DNA from: Telopea speciosissima
Taxonomy: Eukaryota; Streptophyta; Magnoliopsida; Proteales; Proteaceae
Direction: 5' to 3'
Assembly (NCBI RefSeq): GCF_018873765.1
Contig: NC_057926.1
Span: 682,001 to 746,000, forward strand
Length of the DNA stretch: 64,000 bases
Part shown: one piece after another, positions 55,691-64,000 of the stretch
How positions within the stretch are numbered: the stretch's first letter is position 1
Layout: each line of letters starts with the position of its first letter
Notes under the pieces: model-generated
What the model saw: only the letters and a program-made list of their open reading frames with translations
Databases searched by the model: none
What the model was told of the DNA's origin: nothing
Position numbers and translations under genes: made by a program

Positions 55691-56228
55691 ATTTCCCAGA
55701 GTTATGGAGTTGACTATCAGGAGACCTTTGCACCAGTGGTGAAACTCAACACTGTAAGGGTGTTATTATCTTGTGCTGCAAATCTTGGGTGGGATCTTCA
55801 GCAGTTGGGTGTAAAGAATGCCTTCTTTCATGGGGAGCTTGAGGAAGAGGTATACATGGATGTTCCATCAGGTTTCTCTGATGACAGGACTAGGGGCAAT
55901 GTCTGTAAATTGAAGCGTGCTCTTTATGGTTTGAAGCAGTCACCTAGAGCCTGGTTTGGCAGGTTTCACAAGGCTATGATTTCAGCAGGATATAAGCAAA
56001 GCAATGTTGATCACACTTTGTTCATCAGACGAGTTGGTGACAAAGTAACTATTCTCATAGCCTATGTGGATGATATTCTGGTCATTGGTAATGATGGTGA
56101 TGCTATCAAGAAATTAAAGCACTTCCTTGGCTGTGAGTTTAAAGTAAAGGATCTGGGGACTCTAAAATATTTTCTAGGGATAGAAGTTGCTCGAACTTCA
56201 AAGGGCATCTTTCTTTCTCAAAGGAAAT

Positions 56229-56460
56229 TGTTGGTTGAACCGTGGGTCAGAGAGAGGGAATAAAATAATGGAATGGCTTGTTGTATTGATAGGTAAGCCC
56301 CTCTATTTATAATAGAGGGAAAATTACAAATAGTCTAAGCTAGGCAATGTGGGACTAAAACCCACACAGCCGACATAAGCTAAGTACACTTAATAACATA
56401 AAAATACCCCAAAAGGACCAGAATACCCCCACGGTATTCTGGAGTACATATATTCTAACA
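56229..56460 (-). repeat. 3' LTR of the non-coding copia derivative
   Basis: 232 bp, TGTTGGTTGAACCG to TTCTAACA on the plus strand. Confidence 0.93.
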
Positions 56461-56563
56461 CTCCCCCTCAAGCTGGATTATACAAATATTAAAGAAAGAA
56501 GATCCAGCTTGGACTAAAGAAAAAAGAACTCCATAACAATGCTAACACTCCCCCTCAAGTTGG
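56461..56563 (-). promoter_or_regulatory. Two polypurine tracts in tandem
   Basis: On the minus strand CCAGCTTGAGGGGGAG (56476-56461) abuts the LTR. A second copy, CCAACTTGAGGGGGAG (56563-56548), lies 87 bases inward and is followed by TGTTAGC, which mimics an LTR start. It looks like an old LTR edge or a duplicated PPT. Confidence 0.75.
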
Positions 56564-58094
56564 CGCATACAAGGTACTAATGCCCAACTTGAATAAAATG
56601 GGAAAAGATAAGTTGTAGCAGAATCCAGCTTAAAGATGTACGCAGCTCCAAAATAAACCTTCAAGAACTTGTAAAATTAGATCTTCAAAACTTGGGCAGA
56701 CTTGATTAGTAAACTTTCACCAATCTTCAGCAGCTGTCCAGTGATGAATCTCGGACTGATAATCTTGAAGATAAGTGACTAGGGTAGCGAGCAGATGTAT
56801 CAGGCAGCAGTAAAGAGCAAGCAGCGGAAAAAAACAACCCAACTGTAGAACCTCATATAGGCAGGCAATAATCAAACATCTGCAAAATTTTAAGACCAAC
56901 CTCCCCCTTACGGCAAACTCACCCCAATAACCAAGTAGATACCCATTGGCAATGGTGAAACCTCTGACCTTCTATGTTGTGCACCAAGTGTTCCTGCAAG
57001 TTCTGCTTTCTGCAATGGTTGCAGGTATACTGTATATAATCCCCCCCTCACGTGTAGTGCACGTGGACATAAGAGAGATGATGTAAGAGATAGGGCAAAA
57101 CATAATATTCCAGAATTTTCCAAGAGTTGCCAAGGGTAATGGAAAAATAAGAAATGGCAATGAAGAGAATACCATTAACTTCCAAGGTGGTTATAGATTA
57201 TGCCAAAGGTATGGTTTGGGAGGTGGTGAAGAAAAAAAACAGTGGGATAATGAAGTACGGAGTAAGTAATGCAACATATAAATCTCCAACCATCTTCAAA
57301 CGATCAAACAAACACTTTGATGAAAACTCCTGCAGGGGAGAAACTCCAAACTCCAATATTCAAATCTGACAAGTATACAGATTTGATTTGAAGTAAGGAA
57401 AGGCTCCATTCGTCAAGGCTTGATCAATCTTCAAATAAGGAGGAACAAGTGTGCAAAAACCCGCAATGAATAAACTCCCACATGCTTAAAAGAACAAACG
57501 GAGATATCCGGACAGCAATGGATTGTAGAAGCTCCAACAAAAATTTGGATCAGATCTCAATTAGTAATAATGCTAGGATTCAAGCTCCGGTGAGCCAGAT
57601 ATGAACCAGAAAAACTTCACATAACTGAATAGGTTCGTAGTTGCAACCAAGAACCGTGGAACGCACTGTTGTAGTCCCAAATAAACTGATCTCCAGGGTA
57701 GTAGATTCGAGTCTTCAATAACGAAAGAAATTCGATCTCCAATAGTAGGAAACTCAGTCACAATAATAGGGCAGCAGTAGTCCACATAAAGGCAGCAGTA
57801 ACATGTCAACCAGTCATGCTTACAGAAGCCAATCAATAACACCAGCCAGGTAGGTATGAAAGCTCAAAATAACCAGCAAATATAAGATAGATAACCAGAC
57901 AGATCCATAGGTAGTTGAAGCAGCCAGCCATTTAGGAACAAGTAAGAAACATAGGTTGATAATTGGAGAAACCGAGCCATAAGAATGAACCTGAATTTTT
58001 CCAAAAAGAACTGATGAATGATGCTGAAATAGGGGTTGAATACTCCTCTGATGTTTATAAAACTCTCCTAAAAAAATCAGCAATAGTGGACTAC

Positions 58095-58850
58095 CCTAAC
58101 CCTTAGATCGATTATAGTCAGGGTTTTGTAAAAAACCCTGAAAAAGGAAGATCGATTGTAGGGAAGGGGGCTTCAACAAAGTGATGATGACTTGTCAAAG
58201 GTGATGTCTTCTGGTAATAGATGCTGACCACCACTGCTGGAATGAATCTCCAGTTCGAATAACTAATCTCCTTGGTAATTGAGACTTGATCTTCACAAGG
58301 GAGAAACACCAAAAAATTGCAGAAAAATAGGGTAGCTACTATCATGTGCAATAGACCTTCTTCAAGCCAGGAATAGTTGAAGTAGAATGTCCTTGATCGT
58401 AGAAACACCTCCAAAAAACTCCAATAGCAGCAATCAACCCTAACCCTAAAATCGATATTTGTTAGGGTTTTTCAAAACCCTGAAAAGAAGGATCGATTGG
58501 GGTTAGGGGTCTTCAAACTCTTGGAAAGAGGCTGAAACTGAGGTCGAGTGATCCTTGTAGGTGGAGTAAGCATCCCTCCAAAAGGCAGCAAAAACTGAAA
58601 CCTATAACCCTAATGTCGATTTGAGTCAGGGTTTTAACAGGTAACCAAAAATAGCAGGTTGAGAAGGTTTTGCTGTAGGTACAAATCCAGCCATCAGATA
58701 GTGGCCAAACTGAGGTCGATTAAGGCTGTTAGTAGTAGGAAATTATCCCTGAAAAATTAGCTGCATCTGACAAGGGAAGCCCCAAAATCGATTGGAGTCA
58801 GGGTTTTGAAAAAAAAACCTGGCAAGGTGAGATCGATTTGGGGATTGTGG
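58095..58850. repeat. Repeated palindromic ATCGAT/AGGGTTTT-AAAACCCT motif
   Basis: At four places (near 58095-58160, 58437-58505, 58610-58660 and 58780-58845) the interior repeats a pattern: CTAACCCTA, ATCGAT, T-rich CAGGGTTTT, then AAAACCCTG, then GATCGATT and GGGTTAGG. The central arms can pair (AGGGTTTT with AAAACCCT), and two copies also have outer ATCGAT arms. The units are spaced about 170-340 bp and embedded in diverged sequence. Confidence 0.6.
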
Positions 58851-59253
58851 TTGGAAAACTTAATAAAAGATGGAGAGAAAGAAAAAAAGGAAGTTAGGTT
58901 TTGGAATAGGGCATAATAGGGCTGGAAAAGGCTGCATAGGGTGTTCCAAAATTAGAGGATCAGTTTTCATAGAGATCTGATCTCAAAGAAGGGGAACTCC
59001 AAATCGCAGAGAAGGATCCAGCAGAATTTTAATGGAAAAATTCGAATAGAATGAAGGAGGGCAGCAACTAAATCATTGGATATTTTATTTTCCTCATTAG
59101 TGCTGCCCCCTTACATGGGTAAGAAGAAGAAAACCAGTAGGAGGAGAAAACTGAGAAAAGGGAGAAGAAGAGAGAGATCGATTGGAGGAGAAGAAGGGAG
59201 AAATAGGGTTTTTTTTTTTCTCTCTAACCTAGATCAGACCAGCTCTGATACCA

Positions 59254-59485
59254 TGTTGGTTGAACCGTGGGTCAGAGAGAGGGTGTAAAATAATGGAATG
59301 GCTTGTTGTATTGATAGGTAAGCCCCTCTATTTATAATAGAGGGGAAATTACAAATAGTCTAAGCTAGGCGATATGGGACTAAAACCCACATAGCCGACA
59401 TAAGCTAAGTACACTTAATAGCATAACAATACCCCAAAAGGACCAGAATACCCCCACGGTATTCTGGAGTACATATATTCTAACA
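59254..59485 (-). repeat. 5' LTR of the non-coding copia derivative
   Basis: 232 bp, pairs with 56229-56460; followed on the plus strand by the GAAAT duplication. Confidence 0.93.
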
Positions 59486-60282
59486 GAAATATATCCTAGA
59501 TCTATTGTCTGAGACTGAGTTGCTAGGCTGTCATCCTTCAGATACTCCTATGGAAGCGTCTACAAGACTTAGGGTGAAAGAGGGTGAACCTGTCGACAAA
59601 GGCCGTTATCAGCGATTAGTGGGCAAACTAATCTATCTCTCTCACACACGACCTGACATAGTCATTGCTGTAAGTTTGGTGAGCCAGTTTATGCATGATC
59701 CTTATTCCTCTCACATGGAGGCAGTCCTTCGTATTTTGCGATATTTGAAGTCTGCTCCCGGAAAAGGAATTCTTCTCTCTCCCAATGGTCATCTGAAGGT
59801 TGAAGCTTATACTGATGCCGATTGGGCTGGCTCTACTAATAGAAAGTCAATTTCTGGCTATTTTTCTTTTGTGGGTGGAAACCTTGTCACATGGCATAGC
59901 AAGAAGCAGAATGTTGTGGCAAGGTCCAGTGCTGAAGCAGAGTTCCGTGTAATGGCACAAGGAATCTGTGAACTTTTGTGGCTTAGAGGATTGTTGCAGG
60001 ATATTGGTGTTGTTGTCCATCTTCCAATGATGCTTTATTTTGATAATAAAGCAGCCATTAGCATTGCTCATAACCCTGTCCAGCATGATCGTACTAAGCA
60101 TGTTGAGGTTTACTGACATTTCATCAAGGAGAAGCTCGAAGCCGGACTCATCTGTGTTCCCTTTGTGAAGTCTACTAATCAGTTAGCCGATGTGTTCACC
60201 AAGGGACTAAGTGGCAAAGTGTTTCTTCCTATATTAGTCAAGTTGGGCATGCACGATATATATGCTCCAACTTGAGGGGGAG

Positions 60283-60477
60283 TGCTGGATTATATGGGTC
60301 AGAATACCGTGGGGGGTATTCTGGACCTTTTTTACTGTTTTATTCTTATGTGGGTTTAGTCCCACATTGATTACTTATGATTCTGTCCTCTATTCTCATT
60401 AATATAAATTAGGAGCTTAGGGTGATCATTAATCATCTAAGCCTCCAAGCTTTACTCTAGTTTTATTCCTGTTAACA
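60283..60477 (+). repeat. 3' LTR of the third copia
   Basis: 195 bp, TGCTGGATTATATGGG to CCTGTTAACA, just after the PPT ACTTGAGGGGGAG. Its internal words (GGGTCAGAATACCG, GGTATTCTGGA) also occur inverted in the LTR of the non-coding element, so the two may be related families. Confidence 0.85.
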
Positions 60478-63159
60478 GGTTCCTTTCAGTTTAATTCATT
60501 CTGATGTGTGGGGCCCTGCCCGTGTGGTATCTTCTTCTGGTTATCGATGGTTTGTGACTTTTATTGATTGTTTTAGTCGAACAACTTGGTTTTATTTAAT
60601 GCAACAGAAGAGTGATTTGTTTTCTATATTTCAGCATTTTCACCATATGGTTTCCACTCAGTTTGATGCTAAAATCAGAATTCTTCGGTCTGATAATGGT
60701 ATAGAGTACTCGGTTGGGACATTTCAGTCCTATTTTTCTGCCCATGGGATTATCTATCAAATATCCTGTGTTGATATTCCACCTCAAAATGGAGTGGCAG
60801 AGAGAAAAAACAGCCTCCTTCTTGAGGTTGCTAGGTCCCTCATGTTTGCTGTGAATGTTCCTGTTCGTTTTTGGGGCGATGTTACCATTGCTGCCTTTCT
60901 TATTAATAGGATGCCTTCCCGTGTCCTCAATAATAAGTGTCCCATAGAAACCCTTCTTGGTACTGTTACCTTTCCGGTCCCTCCTAAATTTTTTGGCTTT
61001 GTTGCTTTTATTCGTAATCACCATGTCCATGGGAAATTAGATCCCCGGGGTCTTAGGTGTATTTTTTTGGGATACTCTGCTACCCAAAAAGGATTTAAAT
61101 GTTACCATCCTTCTTGAAAAGTTTTTGTTTCTATGGATGTTATTTTTCAGGAAGATGTTCCCTTCTACTATGTCCCTCTTCAAGGGGAGTCTGTTCACCA
61201 GGAAGAGGTCCTTCAAATTCCTATAGATCTACTATGGGAAGAAGAAGATGTTCTTGAGGATGGAGTTACTAGTCAAGAACAAGAGCAAAGCCAAAGTGAG
61301 GTTCCTGTTCAGGGGGAGACTCCCGTGCCTATTGAAACCACCATTCAGCCCAGAAAGGAAAAACCGGTTCAGGGAGATAAGTCACTTTAGATATAGGCCA
61401 GGAAGAGAAAGCATGACCAGAACAGGCCTACTACCATCTCTCTTACAGAATTGACTAAAACAGTTCCAAGTTCTACTAACTCTGAACCTTCTGGTAAGCT
61501 TCCATCTGTTCCTCCTTATGATCCTACTTTAGACCTTCCTATTGCTGTTAGGAAAGGTAAACGTAGTTGTACTCATTACCCAATTTCTAATTTGGTTTCT
61601 TATGACTCATTGTCTCCTAGTTTCTAGACCTTTCTTGCTTCTTTGTCCTCTATTTCGCTTCCTAACTCCTGGCAGGAGGCAGTGGCACATTCGGATTGGA
61701 AAGAAGCTATGGAAGGAAGAGATGAGAACCCTTGGCAAAAATAACACGTTGGATTAGCTTCCACTGGGAAAGAGAGTTGTAGGGTGTAAATGGGTCTTTG
61801 CTGTCAAGTACAAGGCAGATGGAAGTATTGAGAAATATAAAGCCAGGCCGGTTGCTAGAGGCTTTACCCAGACGTATAGGATTCATTATCAGGAGACGTT
61901 TGCTCCAGTTGCTAAGATGAACACTGTGAGAGTTCTTCTGTTTTATGCAGTAAATCAGGGATGGCACTTATTTGAGTTAATTGGCTGAAGAAGTCTACAT
62001 GGATATTCCACCAGGTTTTGATTCTCAGAAGACTCAGGGAAAGGTATGTAAGCTCAATTGAGCTCTTTATGGGTTGAAGCAATCTCCAAGGGCGTGGTTT
62101 GGTAGGTTTCATAAAGCTATGGTCTCCATTGGGTTCAAGCAAAGCAATGCAGGTCACACACTTTTTATTAAAAGGACTACTAAATTTGTGACGATGTTGA
62201 TAGTATATGTGGATGACATTGTCATCACAGGGAGTAGCCAGGAGGAGATTGATGCTTTGAAGAAGTTTCTGGGTATTGAGTTTGAGATCAAAGATCTGGG
62301 TAAGCTTAGGTACTTCTTGGGTATTGAGGTTGCCTATTCTAACAAAGGAATCTCTTTATCCCAAAGAAAGTACACCATGGACTTATTATCTGAGACAGGT
62401 ATGTTGGGATGTAAGCCAGCTGACACCCCTGTAGAGTTTAATTATCATCTTCGGTCAAAAGAAGGGAAACCTATAGATAGAGAGCAGTACTAGAGATTGG
62501 TAGGACGTCTAATTTACTTGTCCCACACTCGTTCTAATAATCCCTTTGCAGTAAGTCTAGTAAACCAGTATATGCATGACCCCTACTTTACACATTTGGA
62601 AGCTGTCTACAGAATTTTGAGATATTTGAAAGCTTCTCCTGGGAAAGGGATTTCGGTTTCTCCTTATGGTCACATGAGGGTTGAAACATATACAGATGCA
62701 GATTAGGTTAGGTCACCTGATGATAGGCGTTCTACTTCTGGCTATTGTACTTATGTTGGAGGAAGTCTTGTCACTTGGAGGAGCAAGAAGCAAACAATTG
62801 TAGCTCGTTCCAATACAGAGGCTGAGTTTTGAGCTATGGCCCAAGGTATTTGTGAGGCTCTTTGGCTCCAAGGATTGTTGCAAGACCTTGGAAATGAGGT
62901 TGATATGCCTATGCGTTTGTACTCAGACAGTAAGTCTGCAATCAACATTGCTCACAACTCTGTTCATCATGATCGAACAAAGCATGTGGAGATAGACCAT
63001 CATTTCATTAAGGAGAAACTTGACAGTGGTCAAATGTGCATTACGTTCGTTCCTTCTGATGATCAGTTAGCGGATGTTCTTACCAAAGGCCTAAGTTCTA
63101 AGTTGTTTAGTTCTATTGTTAGCAAATTGGGCATGATTGATATCTATGCACCAACTTGA
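60478..63159 (+). pseudogene. Second copia: integrase, RT and RNase H relic
   Basis: Resumes with IHSDVWGPARVVSSSGYRWF near 60498: integrase FIDCFSRTTWFYL, RSDNGIEYS near 60688 and PQNGVAERKN. The linker has VPFYYVPLQGESVHQE, then stops at 61115, 61388 and 61625. RT: RVVGCKWVFAVKYKADGS near 61765, ETFAPVAKMNTVRVLL and VNQGWHLFEL near 61960, after which about 36 bases covering the VKNAFLHGDL block with the first catalytic Asp are deleted. It continues with EEVYMDIPPGF, YGLKQSPRAWFGRF and VYVDDIVITG near 62206. RNase H: TYTDAD near 62690, SRSNTEAEF, SKSAINIAHNSVHHDRTK, stop TGA 63157. Non-functional. Confidence 0.87.
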
Positions 63160-63166
63160 GGGGGAG
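63160..63166 (+). promoter_or_regulatory. Polypurine tract of the second copia
   Basis: GGGGGAG after the polyprotein stop (CTTGAGGGGGAG as a whole), directly before the 3' LTR. Confidence 0.75.
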
Positions 63167-63279
63167 TGTTGTAATATGGGTACAAGGGTAGAATTGTCAA
63201 TAAGGGTATTTTGGTTTTGTACTCATTCTAGAATTTTCTAATCTTCATTATAAATAAAGCTGGCCTGTGTCTCATTGAT
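63167..63279 (+). repeat. 3' LTR of the second copia, truncated
   Basis: The first 113 bases match the 148-bp LTR at 54839 (about 5 differences) up to GTCTCATTGA. The last 35 bases are gone and outer-copia sequence begins. Confidence 0.85.
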
Positions 63280-64000
63280 CCCAACTGTCAGAATGTACTC
63301 AAGAAAATAATGAAGAACTTCTAGGTGCACTACGGGTAGGGAAGGAGTCACAATGATGTTTTCCCAGTTCGCAGGCTTCGTACTCAAGACGAGAAACGGA
63401 TCTGCAACTAGGAACCATTAACTGGAGTTTGGTTAGAGACAGATGACCAAGGCGTAAATGCCATTGCATGGGAGATGGTACGGTAGTAGATGTAGCAGCA
63501 GTAGAAGGTCCAGTGCCATTCAGGTAATACAGTCCATCTCGCTCAAGCCCTCCACCAATCATCTTCCTTCTCTAAAAGTCCTAAAAGACACAGTAAGAAG
63601 GATAGAAGGTAATAGAATAATTAAGAGATTTAGTAAGTTGACTGACAGATAAAAAACTTAAAGGTAATATAGGGATATAAAGAACAGGAGAAAAGGTTAT
63701 GGAGGATGTTGGAGAAACAGTTCCATGACCAGTTACCTGAGCGGAGGATCCATCAACAACTATAACATTTGAAGAGTTTTGAACTTGATTCATGGAAGAA
63801 AATAAACTTGACTAATCAGTCATATGAGTATATGACATGAAGCACCAGAATCAATAAGCCACGAGGTAGAGGAACTATGGAAAGCAAAGTTACTTGTGTA
63901 TGCTAGGGTAGCTGTAGAGGTGGAGGCAGAGGCAGCTTCTAGATGTTGAAGACGTTTTGGTAGTTGGTTATAATCATCTTGAGAGAAAGTGGATGTAGAA
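63280..64000 (-). pseudogene. Outer minus-strand copia: protease and integrase start
   Basis: On the minus strand, right to left: SWLIDSGASC near 63868-63838 (protease active site DSG intact), VIVVDGSSAQVTGHGTV near 63760, VLYIPILPLSFLSVSQLTKS near 63660, GLYYLNGTG near 63520, and the integrase zinc motif WHLRLGHLSLTKLQ with CELGKHHCDSFP near 63350, ending VHSDSWG at the insertion. It continues on the other side at 54838. A stop in SLFS*VHSD and frameshifts near 63570-63640 mark decay. The 5' LTR and gag lie beyond the window. Confidence 0.86.

Larger units (their letters stand above)
56229..59485 (-). mobile_element. Non-coding LTR element derived from copia (LARD-like)
   Basis: 3257 bp with 232-bp LTRs (56229-56460, 59254-59485; about 8 differences, 3.4%) and a perfect 5-bp target duplication GAAAT (56224-56228, 59486-59490). 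It lies on the minus strand: primer-binding site TGGTATCAGAGCTG (59253-59240) by the right LTR and polypurine tract (56476-56461) by the left LTR. The 2.8-kb interior has no credible coding region; only the copia-like tail before the PPT is recognisable (CAAGTTGGGCATTAG and CTTGTATGCGCCAACTTG on the minus strand). It must be mobilised by enzymes from another copia. Confidence 0.88.
55691..60275 (+). pseudogene. Third copia: RT and RNase H, split
   Basis: Part 1 (55691-56228): YQETFAPVVKLNTVRVLLS, LGVKNAFFHGELEEEVYM (catalytic Asp of LDVKNAF replaced by Gly), YGLKQSPRAWFGRFHKAM, AYVDDILVIG near 56062 and FLGIEVARTSKG. Part 2 (59491-60275): YILDLLSETELLGCHPSD, KLIYLSHTRPDI, YTDADWAGSTNRKSISGY, NVVARSSAEAEF and NKAAISIAHNPVQHDRTK, then a TGA at 60114 within the VEVDRHF block and the final stop at 60273. 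Removing the insert and one GAAAT copy rejoins QRK|YILDLL exactly. Confidence 0.88.
55691..60477 (+). mobile_element. Third copia, 3' half only
   Basis: Starts in mid RT (YGVDYQETFAPV) and ends with its own 3' LTR (60283-60477, TGCTGG...TTAACA) after a PPT. Its 5' LTR, gag, protease and integrase are absent. It interrupts the second copia, which resumes at 60478 in its integrase. It is itself split by the non-coding element 56229-59485. Confidence 0.82.
54839..63279 (+). mobile_element. Second copia, inserted in the outer copia
   Basis: Plus-strand copia. 5' LTR 54839-54986 followed by a primer-binding site; 3' LTR from 63167, truncated at 63279. It splits the outer copia between 54838 and 63280: the minus-strand codons VHSDSWG (63280 side) and CRFRNRLGL (54838 side) become continuous when it is removed. 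The outer 35 or so bases of the 3' LTR and a clean target duplication are missing. Its gag and front of pol are mostly lost (see 55690). Confidence 0.88.

Noticed and set aside
58095..58850. A set of short protein-coding exons in the non-coding copia derivative
   Set aside because: Frames are short, change strand and contain no copia domains; the repeated pattern is in DNA and not in protein.
1..64000. CRISPR arrays, bacterial operons, riboswitches, prophage or integron structures
   Set aside because: Nothing of the kind is present; sequence features are those of plant nuclear DNA.

Overview
This window is plant nuclear DNA dominated by transposable elements. The evidence is Ty1/copia and Ty3/gypsy (Tat-type) LTR retrotransposons, L1- and RTE-type LINEs, an Au-type SINE, hAT-like MITEs, a Mutator-like element with captured gene pieces, GT-AG introns, TATA boxes and AT-rich intergenic DNA. 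I cannot name the species. Only two host genes look credible: an intact proline-rich protein gene at 15474-16868, and the first coding exon of a small membrane protein at 36221-36472.

Layout. 1-1966: 3' end of an L1-type LINE. 2597-13361: a complete but decayed Tat-lineage gypsy element (5-bp target duplication GTATC, two LTRs of about 620 bp) with gag, pol, a hairpin tandem array and a spliced gene on the opposite strand; it may sit inside an older LTR. 13.7-15.2 kb: AT-rich spacer. 15.3-17.1 kb: proline-rich gene with its TATA box. 17468-19673: minus-oriented relic of a second Tat element (3' LTR, polypurine tract, start of its antisense gene). 19920-21442: LINE tail broken by a 937-bp insertion. 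22.0-22.6 kb: 5' end of a third Tat relic. 22.6-25.6 kb: RTE-type LINE on the minus strand, interrupted by 2 kb of unassigned sequence. 26172-27743: a Pack-MULE with 195-bp terminal inverted repeats, a 9-bp target duplication and fragments of a ZF-HD homeodomain gene and a Hyccin-like gene.

28.5-33.6 kb: L1-type LINE split by an 1831-bp solo LTR. 33.7-36.5 kb: 5' UTR exon, 2.2-kb intron and first coding exon of the membrane protein gene; MITE and SINE insertions lie in and after it. 37578-42078: a young minus-strand LTR element encoding only Gag (TR-GAG-like; target duplication GATAT). 42771-48336: a nearly intact copia element (target duplication CAGTT) that lies in one copy of a repeat seen again at 50.2 kb.

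51.8-64.0 kb: a four-level nest. A minus-strand copia holds a plus-strand copia (54839-63279), which holds the 3' half of a third copia (ending 60477), which holds a non-coding minus-strand copia derivative (56229-59485). Target duplications and codon-exact joins across the breaks let the order of insertion be read. Ages estimated by eye from LTR differences range from about 8% (Tat) through 3.4% and 2.3% to about 0.9% (Gag-only element).
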